A stretch of DNA of 64,000 bases from Actinoplanes auranticolor (GTDB taxonomy: Bacteria > Actinomycetota > Actinomycetes > Mycobacteriales > Micromonosporaceae): positions 22,971-86,970 of the forward strand of contig NZ_BOQL01000011.1 of assembly GCF_018332655.1 (NCBI RefSeq). Direction: 5' to 3'. The position numbers were made by a program, and so were the translations under genes. The notes beneath the pieces were generated by a model. It was not told where the DNA came from and made no database searches. It saw only the letters and a list, made by a program, of their open reading frames with translations. Position 1 is the stretch's first letter. The number at the start of each line of letters is the position of its first letter. Shown here one piece after another: positions 8,509-15,910 of this stretch.

Positions 8509-10686
8509 GTGCGGGACGCTGTCAATTGGGAGCACGCGCTGGTGACCGGCAACGGGCGGCAGGGCGCGCTCTGCTGGGGCACCGCGGCCGAGGTCCGGCT
8601 GACCGTCTCGCACGAACGGCTGTTCCTGCCACTCCGGGCTCCCTTGCCGGCGCCGGACACCGCGACGATCCTGCCGCGGCTGCGGGACCTGCTCGATCAG
8701 GGGCAGTACGCGCGGGCGGCGCGGGAGGTGTGCGAGCACGCAGCGGCCGGCGAGCCCGCGTACGCGGAGACGGTCCGGATCGATCCCCTGGTCGGCGCCG
8801 CGACGCTCACCGTGCGCCCCCGCCGCCCGGCCGCGAACCTGGTGCGCAGCGTCGATCCGGCCACCGGCCTGGTCGTCCTGCGCTGGCGGGACGACTGCGG
8901 CGAGACGCGGGTGGAGGTCTTCGCCTCACGCCCGGCCGACGCGATCGTGGTCCGGCTGTCCGGTCCCGGTGGCTTCGCCGGCCACCTGGCGCTGAACCTG
9001 ATCGACGGCTCGCCGCCGCGCCCGGTCCGGGCCCGCACCGGCTCCGGCACGGACGGCATCCTGCTGACGGCCGAGTTCGACGCGGCGTGGCCCGGCGCGC
9101 CGCCCGGCTACCGGGTGCGCTGCCGGGCGGTGGCGGGCGACGTCGACGGCTCGGCGGTGCGCTCGGACGCCACCCTGATCATCCGGACGCTGCTTCCCGG
9201 CGAGCCCGAGCCGGACGTGCCGGGTGACTTCGACGTTCTGTTCGCCGCGCACCGGGCCGCGCACGGCGAGCTGATGGGCCGCGTCCACCTGGATCTGGCC
9301 GGGGATCCCGCCGACCGGGCCGCCCCCACCGCCGGGCTGCTGGCCCAGCCGGTGGGCCCGGCCCTGGTGGAGCGGCTGTTCGAGGCCGGCCGGTACGCCG
9401 TCGTCAGCAGCACCGGCGAGCTGCCCCCGACACTGCAGGGGGTGTGGAGCGGCACCTGGACGCCCCCGTGGTCCAGCGGCTACACGCTCGACGGCAACCT
9501 GCCCGCCGTGGTCTCCGCGCTGCTGCCGACCGCGACGCCGGAGCTGCTGCTGCCGGTCTTCGACCTGCTCGAGGCCCACCGCGACGACCTGCGCCACAAC
9601 GCCCGCCGGCTGTACGGGGCCCGCGGCCTGCTGACCCCGGTGCACCTGTCCACCCACGGCCGGCAGAACCATTTCGGCCCGGTGTGGTGCCAGACGTTCT
9701 GGACCGCGGGCGCAGCGTGGATGAGCCGGCTCTACGTGGACTACTGGCGCTACACCGGCGACCGGGCGTTCCTGCGGGACCGGGCGCTGCCGTTCCTGCG
9801 CGAGGCCGCCGAGTTCTACCTCGACTTCGTCCAGGTACGCGACGGCACGGCGCTGTTCAGCCCGTCGTACTCACCGGAGAACGCCCCGGCCTCGACCGGC
9901 TCGCAGGCCTGCGTCAACGCCACCATGGACGTCGCCGTGGTCCGCGACCTGCTGACCAACCTGCTGCGGTACGCGACCGGCGATCCGGCCGCGCCGGCGT
10001 GGCGGTCGCTGCTCGCGGCGCTGCCCGGCTATCGCGTCGCGGACGGGCTGCTGGCCGAGTGGTGCCACGAGGGGCTCGACGACCAGCCCGCACATCGGCA
10101 CGCGTCGCACCTGTGGCCGCTCTGGTACGAGCCGGATCCGCTGATCACCGAGGATCCCGTGCTGCGTGCGGCCGCGGTGGCCACCGTGCGGAGCCGGCTG
10201 GCCTGGTGGGCGGGCGCGGAGTCCGACGAGATGGGGTACGGGCTGGCCCAGCTCGGGCTCGCGGCGGCCGCGCTGGGCCTGGCCGAGGAGGCGTACGGCA
10301 CGGTCGTGACGATGGCGAGCCGCTACTGGCGCGACAACCTGGTGCCCACGCACAACCGGGACGCCCTGTTCAACGTGGACATCGCCGGTGGCCTGCCCGC
10401 GGTCGTCGCCGCGATGCTCGTCCGTTCGGCGCACGGCCGGCTGGATCTGCTGCCGGCGCTGCCCGGGGCCTGGCCGCGTGGCCGGGTCACCGGGCTCGCC
10501 GCCCGCGACGCGATCCGGGTCCGGGAGCTGAGCTGGGAGCCGGGCCGGGCCCACGCAGTGCTGTGGGCCGCCGAGCGCACCGCAGTCGTCGTGGGCGCCC
10601 CGCCGGGGATGACCATCGGCGGGGCGCCGCAGGTGACGCTGTCGCTGCCGCCCGGGCAGCCGGTGACGGTCCTGCTCAGCCCTTGA
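8509..10686 (+). CDS. GH95-family glycoside hydrolase (alpha-L-fucosidase / alpha-L-galactosidase type)
   Basis: A 725-residue GH95 enzyme without signal peptide, so cytoplasmic. The N-terminal beta domain carries WEHALVTGNGRQGAL, the (alpha/alpha)6 barrel contains LPPTLQGVWSG, and the likely general acid Glu457 sits in SPSYSPEN. Where characterised GH95 fucosidases have an N-I-N motif after YT, this protein has Asp328-Gly329-Asn330, so the first active-site Asn appears to be Asp; specificity may differ from 1,2-alpha-L-fucosidase. The GTG start is weakly supported by GGGCGG. It is divergent from the GH42 gene and overlaps the end of the convergent permease gene by 11 bp. It is probably part of pectin or arabinogalactan side-chain breakdown. 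Confidence 0.85.
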   Translation: MRDAVNWEHALVTGNGRQGALCWGTAAEVRLTVSHERLFLPLRAPLPAPDTATILPRLRDLLDQGQYARAAREVCEHAAAGEPAYAETVRIDPLVGAATLTVRPRRPAANLVRSVDPATGLVVLRWRDDCGETRVEVFASRPADAIVVRLSGPGGFAGHLALNLIDGSPPRPVRARTGSGTDGILLTAEFDAAWPGAPPGYRVRCRAVAGDVDGSAVRSDATLIIRTLLPGEPEPDVPGDFDVLFAAHRAAHGELMGRVHLDLAGDPADRAAPTAGLLAQPVGPALVERLFEAGRYAVVSSTGELPPTLQGVWSGTWTPPWSSGYTLDGNLPAVVSALLPTATPELLLPVFDLLEAHRDDLRHNARRLYGARGLLTPVHLSTHGRQNHFGPVWCQTFWTAGAAWMSRLYVDYWRYTGDRAFLRDRALPFLREAAEFYLDFVQVRDGTALFSPSYSPENAPASTGSQACVNATMDVAVVRDLLTNLLRYATGDPAAPAWRSLLAALPGYRVADGLLAEWCHEGLDDQPAHRHASHLWPLWYEPDPLITEDPVLRAAAVATVRSRLAWWAGAESDEMGYGLAQLGLAAAALGLAEEAYGTVVTMASRYWRDNLVPTHNRDALFNVDIAGGLPAVVAAMLVRSAHGRLDLLPALPGAWPRGRVTGLAARDAIRVRELSWEPGRAHAVLWAAERTAVVVGAPPGMTIGGAPQVTLSLPPGQPVTVLLSP

Positions 10687-11599
10687 CCGCTCCGACGATC
10701 ACTCCGCGGGTGAAGTGCCGCTGCACGAACGGGTAGACCAGGGCGATCGGGGCCACGGTCACCACCACCACGGCCATCTTGATCGCCAGGGTGGGTGGCA
10801 GAGTGGCTCCGACCGCGCCCGAGGTCTGCGGGGCCTGCCCGGCCAGGATGTAGCTCTGCAGGATCCGCTGGATCGGGAACTTCTCGTTGTCGTCGATGTA
10901 GAGCAGCGCGTTGAACCAGATGTTCCAGTAGCCGACTGCGTAGAACAGGCCCACCACCGCGACCACGGCCCGCGACAGCGGCAGCACGATCCGGAGCAGG
11001 ATGCGGAACTCCCCCGCCCCGTCGATGCGTGCGCTGTCGAGCAGCTCGCCGGGGATGTTCTGGAAGAACGCCCGGACCACGACCAGATTGAACACGCTCA
11101 CCGCGCCGGGCAGGATCAGCGACCACAGGCTGTCCTTGAGGCCCAGCCCGGTCACCACGAGATAGCTCGGCACCAGCCCGGGATAGATCAGAAAGGTCAG
11201 CAGGAAGTAGAAGAGCAGGCCGCGGTGCCACACCGAACCGGGCCGGGACAGGCCGTAGGCGGCCAGCACGGTCAGCACCAGGCTGAACGCCGTGCCGACC
11301 ACGGTCACCAGGGTGCTGACCAGCAGCGCCTTGCTGATCTGCCCGCCGGAGAAGATGATCCGGTACGCCGAGAAGTCGAGCTCGCGCGGCACCACCACCA
11401 GGCCACCGGCGGCGTTGATCGTGTCCCGCGACGACAGGCTGGTCACCAGCACCACCCAGAGCGGCACCAGCACGGCCAGCACGACGGCCGTCAGCACCAC
11501 CCCCTTGGCCGTCTGGCCGGCGATCCCGGGATCCTCCTCCCAGGCCGGCCGCTCGGGATGCCGGCGGCGCGACGCGCGCAGATTCGTGGTCGCGGTCAT
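10676..11599 (-). CDS. Carbohydrate ABC transporter permease (LplC/YtcP-like)
   Basis: A 307-residue inner-membrane permease with six predicted membrane segments and the cytoplasmic EAA-type loop (NIPGELLDSARIDGAGEFRI, about 188-207) that docks the ATPase. It is the third gene of a binding protein-permease-permease operon; its start overlaps the stop of the preceding permease gene by four bases (ATGA at 11596-11599). Sequence features match the LplC/YtcP group that imports complex oligosaccharides. No ATPase is encoded here, so a shared MsiK-type ATPase elsewhere is expected. Confidence 0.9.
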   Translation of the reverse strand: MTATTNLRASRRRHPERPAWEEDPGIAGQTAKGVVLTAVVLAVLVPLWVVLVTSLSSRDTINAAGGLVVVPRELDFSAYRIIFSGGQISKALLVSTLVTVVGTAFSLVLTVLAAYGLSRPGSVWHRGLLFYFLLTFLIYPGLVPSYLVVTGLGLKDSLWSLILPGAVSVFNLVVVRAFFQNIPGELLDSARIDGAGEFRILLRIVLPLSRAVVAVVGLFYAVGYWNIWFNALLYIDDNEKFPIQRILQSYILAGQAPQTSGAVGATLPPTLAIKMAVVVVTVAPIALVYPFVQRHFTRGVIVGAVKG

Positions 11600-12624
11600 G
11601 ATCGCGAGTACACCCCCCGTTCGCCGAGCATGTGGGCGACCTTGTTGGCCGCCAGGATCAGCACCAGCCCGACCATCGCCTTGAAGAGCCCGGCCGCGGC
11701 GCCGAAGCCGTAGTCGCCGGTGGCGATGGACTGGTGATAGACGAAGGTGTCGAGCACCTCGGCGGCCTGCCGGCCGACCGCGTCGCGCTGCAGCATGAAC
11801 TGCTCGAAGCCGACCGACAGGGCGTCACCCAGCCGCAGGATGAGCAGCAGCACGATCACCGGGCGCAGGCTGGGCAGGGTGATGTGCCACAGCCGGCGCC
11901 AGCGGCCGGCGCCGTCCACGGCCGACGCCTCGTACAGGTTGGGGTCGACCGCGGCCAGCGCGGCCAGGAAGACGATGGTGCCCCAGCCCAGGTCCTTCCA
12001 GACCGCCTCGGCGGTGACCAGCACGATGAAGGTGTCCGGGTTGGACATGATCTCCGGCGGAGTGATCCCCGCGTCGCGCAGTTCCTGGGAGAGCAGCCCG
12101 GCGCCGCCGAGCATCTGCACGAAGAAGGTCACCACCAGGACCCAGCTGAAGAAGTGCGGCAGGTACACGACGGTCTGCACGAAGCCGCGCAGCCGCCGCG
12201 ACAGGATGCTGTTGAGCAGGATCGCCAGGGCGATCGGCAGCGGGAAGAAGAAGACCAGCTGGAACGCGGTGATGGACAGCGTGTTCCACAACGCGTCCCA
12301 GAACGCCGGATCGGCGAAGAGGTCCCGGAAGTTGTCCAGGCCGACGAACGGGCTCGAGGTGAGCGCCTGCAGCGCATCGTCGCCCAGGTACGGGTTGTAG
12401 TCCTGGAAGGCCACGATGTTGCCCAGCACGGGCAGGTAGTGGAAGAGCAGCAGAACCACCGCGCCCGGCGCGACCATGGCCAGCAGGGGCCAGTCCCGGC
12501 GCAGCCGGGCGCGCAGTGGTGAGCGCCGCGGCCGGCGAGCCGGACGGTCGCGCGGTGGCCGGGGTGACCCGGCCGGTTCCGGTGGCAGGGCGGGAGCCGG
12601 CCGGCTGGCCTGATCGGCGCTCAT
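11596..12624 (-). CDS. Sugar ABC transporter permease (LplB-like)
   Basis: A 342-residue permease partner. A proline/arginine-rich N-terminal cytoplasmic tail (1-45) is followed by six membrane segments and an EAA loop, VDPNLYEASAVDGAGRWRRL. Conserved LplB-type features include the long periplasmic loop starting FQDYNPYLG. Four-base overlaps on both sides (12621-12624 with the binding protein, 11596-11599 with the second permease) show tight coupling. It forms the membrane channel with the 10676-11599 product. Confidence 0.9.
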   Translation of the reverse strand: MSADQASRPAPALPPEPAGSPRPPRDRPARRPRRSPLRARLRRDWPLLAMVAPGAVVLLLFHYLPVLGNIVAFQDYNPYLGDDALQALTSSPFVGLDNFRDLFADPAFWDALWNTLSITAFQLVFFFPLPIALAILLNSILSRRLRGFVQTVVYLPHFFSWVLVVTFFVQMLGGAGLLSQELRDAGITPPEIMSNPDTFIVLVTAEAVWKDLGWGTIVFLAALAAVDPNLYEASAVDGAGRWRRLWHITLPSLRPVIVLLLILRLGDALSVGFEQFMLQRDAVGRQAAEVLDTFVYHQSIATGDYGFGAAAGLFKAMVGLVLILAANKVAHMLGERGVYSRS

Positions 12625-14294
12625 TTACCGGCGTCGGCCAGCGCCGTGCCGAGCATCTGGCGGGCCTCGTCACCACCCGCCGCGCGCCACTCCTTGACCA
12701 CCGCGTCCAGGTCGCTCAGCGGACGTCGGCCCCGGACGATGTCGGTGATCTTGTCCTGGGTGGGCACGTTGGCCGCCTTGAACTTGGCCGGCATCTCGAA
12801 CTTGATCCCGTCCCACGGGTCCTTCTCCAGGTACTTGACCGTCTCGTTGGAGTACGCCAGCACCTGCGGCACGAACTGCGGGGTCTGCGGGTACGGCGGC
12901 AGCACCGGGCTGCGGCCGCTGATGAAGAAGTACTGGTTCTGGATCTCCTTGAAGCCCAGCTCCGTCTTCACCGGGCCGGCCGCGTCGCGGGTGTGGTGCC
13001 GGCCCTCGACGCCGAACTCGCGCAGGTCGAACTCCTTGGTGCCGAACGGGGCCGAGCACCAGTTGATGATGCGCAGCAGCTCCTCGACGCGGGCCTTGCC
13101 GAGGCCCTTCTTGATGAACAGGTACGAGATCGGCTCGTCGTCGCCCCACGCCAGCGGGTCGCCGCCGGTGGCGGAGAAGAGCGGGACCGGCTGGATGTTG
13201 AAGCCCGGCGTGATCTTCTGCTGCTCGGCCTGCATCGGCTGCCACATGCCCGGGCCGTCCTGGTGGAACAGGATCTTGCCGCTCTGCAGCAGCTGCTTGG
13301 CGTCGGCGCCCTTGCTGGCCACGATGTCGGGGTGCACGTAGCCGGCCTTGTAGAGCCGGGCCATGACCTCGGCGGCCTGCCGGTACTCGGCCGTCTCGTA
13401 CTTGAACTCCGGCGTGCCGTCGGCCTTGAGCCGCCAGCCCTCCTCGGTGCCCGGGGCTTTGTGGAACATCTGCACCATGGCGAAGATGTCGGAGTACGCC
13501 CAGACGCCCTTGCCGGGGTTCGTCACCTCCTTGCCGATGGCGAACAGGTCGTCGACGCTCTTCGGCGCGGTCAGCCCGGCCTTGTCCAGCAGGTCCTTGC
13601 GGTGGAAGAGCGCCCACGGGAACGGGCCGTCGGTCGGGTTCGGCACCGCCATCAGCCGCCCGTTCCAGCACGACTCGCGCCACGCCCCGGCCGGGAACGT
13701 GGCCAGCATCGGATACGCCTGCACCGCACTGCCCTGCAGGTACGGCGTGAGGTCCTCGAAGAGCGCGCCGACCGCGTCGCTGAACCGGGCCAGCTTCTCG
13801 ACCTCCCAGTTCGGCACGCAGAGCAGGTCGGGGACGTCGCGGGCGCCCAGGATCGCACCGAGCTTGTCGGCGTACGCCTGGCCGTCCTGCGCGCTGAAGT
13901 CGATGGTCGCGCCGAGCTCGGCGTTGATCGCGGTCAGGTAGGAGTTGCTCCTGCCCGACGGCGGCGCGGGACCCCAGACCGGCACCATGGCCCGGATCGC
14001 CGGCCCCCCGGTGCCGGGCTTGTCGGCGATGGCGTCGACCAGCTGGGCCGGGTACTTGGTGTAGCCGTCCGGGACCGGCCGGGTGCCCTTGATGTCGGGC
14101 TGGGGCATCCCGGGGAAGGGCTTCTGCTCCGGGATCAGGGCGGAGAGCTTGTCCAGGTTCTGCGTGCCGCCACCGCGGGTGGCTTTGTCGCCACAGCCGG
14201 CCAGCGTGCCTCCGCTCGCGACGGCGACGGCGCCGAGACCGAGCAGGCTCAGGAAGCCCCGGCGGTCGGCGGAGGGACCCGTGGGTGGTGTCAC
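12621..14294 (-). CDS. Sugar-binding lipoprotein of the ABC importer
   Basis: A 557-residue extracellular solute-binding protein. It starts with a twin-arginine-like DRRGFLSLLG and a lipobox LAGC with the lipidated Cys34, so it should be tethered to the outer face of the membrane. Length and motifs resemble the large LplA/LipO-type binding proteins that accept oligosaccharides. The GTG start has GAGGAG upstream. It heads the three-gene importer operon and is divergent from the ROK regulator gene; a 25-bp inverted repeat 50 bp upstream is the likely operator. The neighbours (GH53, GH42, GH95, GH3) suggest galactan or rhamnogalacturonan fragments as ligand. Confidence 0.9.
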   Translation of the reverse strand: MTPPTGPSADRRGFLSLLGLGAVAVASGGTLAGCGDKATRGGGTQNLDKLSALIPEQKPFPGMPQPDIKGTRPVPDGYTKYPAQLVDAIADKPGTGGPAIRAMVPVWGPAPPSGRSNSYLTAINAELGATIDFSAQDGQAYADKLGAILGARDVPDLLCVPNWEVEKLARFSDAVGALFEDLTPYLQGSAVQAYPMLATFPAGAWRESCWNGRLMAVPNPTDGPFPWALFHRKDLLDKAGLTAPKSVDDLFAIGKEVTNPGKGVWAYSDIFAMVQMFHKAPGTEEGWRLKADGTPEFKYETAEYRQAAEVMARLYKAGYVHPDIVASKGADAKQLLQSGKILFHQDGPGMWQPMQAEQQKITPGFNIQPVPLFSATGGDPLAWGDDEPISYLFIKKGLGKARVEELLRIINWCSAPFGTKEFDLREFGVEGRHHTRDAAGPVKTELGFKEIQNQYFFISGRSPVLPPYPQTPQFVPQVLAYSNETVKYLEKDPWDGIKFEMPAKFKAANVPTQDKITDIVRGRRPLSDLDAVVKEWRAAGGDEARQMLGTALADAGK

Positions 14295-14344
14295 GACGTG
14301 CTCCTCGATAAACGGTCGACGGGAGCGACGGCCTCCCGCTAGAG

Positions 14345-14369
14345 TTTGTTTAGCTTGTAGCCAAACAAA
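14345..14369. promoter_or_regulatory. ROK operator candidate before the importer operon
   Basis: Inverted repeat with 11-base arms TTTGTTTAGCT and AGCCAAACAAA around TGT; the arms pair with one mismatch. It is AT-rich against a GC-rich background and lies between the divergent binding-protein and ROK genes. TTTGTTT/AAACAAA arms are typical of ROK-family (XylR/NagC-type) operators in actinobacteria. Confidence 0.65.
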
Positions 14370-14479
14370 TTAGCCGACCGTCGATGGACCCACAAGAGCT
14401 GCCCGCGCCCGGTGCCGGGGCGGTGCGGCATGATGAACGGGCCGGCCGGGGAAGGCCGGCGGCGAGAGGCAGGACTGAC

Positions 14480-15700
14480 GTGATCAGTACGCACGGCATG
14501 ACGCGGCCGGCGGACTTGTCCGACGTGAGAACGACGAACCTGGCAGTCGTACTGCGGTTCGTCCGGACCCATGCGCCCTGTTCGCGGGCGGACATCGCCG
14601 CGTCCACGGGCCTCAACAAGGCGACTGTCTCCAGCCTGGTCACCGACCTGCTGGAACGGCGCCTGCTGCGCGAGACCGGACTGACCGAGAACAGGATCGG
14701 CCGGCCGGCGTCGATGCTGACCCTGCAGAGCCGGCCGTACGCGGCCATCGGGATCGAGGTGGCCGCCGACCATCTCGTCGCGATCGCCGTCGACCTCACC
14801 GGCGAACGGTTGCTGACCTGGCGGCGGGCGTACCCCGGACTGGACGGCACCCCCGGGCGGGCCGAGGCCGCCGTCGCGGCACTGGCGGGCCGGGTGGTGG
14901 CGAAGATGGCGGCCCAGGAACGCCGCGTGCTCGGACTGACCGTCGCCGCGCCCGGTCTGGTCGCGCCCGGGGGCGGCGTCCGGTTCGCACCGCATCTCGG
15001 CCGCGCGGAGCTGGACCTCGGCGCGGCCCTGGAACGCGGACTGCGCCATCCGGAGTTCGAGGTGGTGATCGACAGCGCGGCCAATCTGGCGGCGCTCGCG
15101 GAGTACCGCGGCGGCGCCGACGCCGACACCCCGAACCTGCTGGCCCTCATCGGCGGCGTGGAGATCGGCGTGGGCATCGTCGCCGAGGGCCGGGCGCTGC
15201 GCGGCCACCGCGGCTTCGCCGGACAGGCCGGCCACCTGCAGGTGGACTGCACCGGCCCGGCCTGCCGATGCGGACGACAGGGCTGCCTGGAGGCCGTCGC
15301 GGGACTGCCGGCGCTGGTCCGCCGGACCCTGCCGGACACCGAACAGGACGGCCCGGTCGTCGACTTCGCCCCGGAGCTGGACCGGATCGCGGCGCTGGCC
15401 GGCAACGGGGACGCCCAGGTCACCAAGGCGCTCACCGAGATCGGCACGATGCTCGGGCGGGGCGTGACCATGCTGGCCGAGCTGCTGGACCCGCAGGTCG
15501 TGGTGCTCGGTGGCAGCTTCGCCACGCTCGCGCCCTGGCTGCTGCCCGCGGTCGAGGCCGAGCTGGCGTCCCGCGCGCCGGGTGACATCGGCTGCCGGGT
15601 GACCGCGTCCACTCTGCACCCGGACGGGGCCGCACTGGGCGGCGCGATGCTGGCCCTGGACCGGCTCGAGGCGGGGAAGCTGCCGGCCCCGGCGGCGTGA
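14480..15700 (+). CDS. ROK-family transcriptional repressor
   Basis: A 406-residue regulator. The N-terminal winged helix (about 15-80) includes SRADIAASTGLNKATVSSLVTDLL. The ROK domain follows, with the zinc-binding cluster CTGPACRCGRQGCLE near residues 256-270 and a DPQVVVLGG sugar-kinase-fold motif near the end. ROK repressors release DNA when they bind an imported sugar. The GTG at 14480 has AGGCAGG upstream; ATG 14498 is an alternative. It is divergent from the importer operon with an operator-like palindrome between, and so most likely controls that operon and possibly GH42/GH95. A strong hairpin follows the stop. Confidence 0.9.
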   Translation: MISTHGMTRPADLSDVRTTNLAVVLRFVRTHAPCSRADIAASTGLNKATVSSLVTDLLERRLLRETGLTENRIGRPASMLTLQSRPYAAIGIEVAADHLVAIAVDLTGERLLTWRRAYPGLDGTPGRAEAAVAALAGRVVAKMAAQERRVLGLTVAAPGLVAPGGGVRFAPHLGRAELDLGAALERGLRHPEFEVVIDSAANLAALAEYRGGADADTPNLLALIGGVEIGVGIVAEGRALRGHRGFAGQAGHLQVDCTGPACRCGRQGCLEAVAGLPALVRRTLPDTEQDGPVVDFAPELDRIAALAGNGDAQVTKALTEIGTMLGRGVTMLAELLDPQVVVLGGSFATLAPWLLPAVEAELASRAPGDIGCRVTASTLHPDGAALGGAMLALDRLEAGKLPAPAA

Positions 15701-15769
15701 GCGCCCGCCGGGCATCGACGGATCTCGCCGTACCCCTTGACCGGCGTCGATGCCTGGTGCCAACCTCAG

Positions 15770-15820
15770 AAGGCTCCGCCGTAACACGGATGTAACTCCC
15801 TCATCCCGGCGGAGCCTTTT
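15770..15820 (+). terminator. Hairpin terminator after the ROK gene
   Basis: Perfect 12-bp stem AAGGCTCCGCCG / CGGCGGAGCCTT (15770-15781 with 15807-15818), a 25-base loop and a short T run. It lies between the ROK gene and the GH3 promoter and should isolate them. Confidence 0.6.
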
Positions 15821-15831
15821 CCGGATCCTCA

Positions 15832-15845
15832 TCGAAGCGCTTCGA
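15832..15845. promoter_or_regulatory. LacI-type operator before the GH3 gene
   Basis: Perfect 14-bp palindrome TCGAAGCGCTTCGA, 66 bp upstream of the GH3 start. It shares the AGCGCT core with the operators at the galactanase, pectinesterase and GH55 genes. Confidence 0.65.
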
Positions 15846-15910
15846 CGGTCCCACCGCAGCCACGGCCGGGCCCGCACCGCCTCGATCCCACGCCGAGGAG
15901 AACGCGCCCC

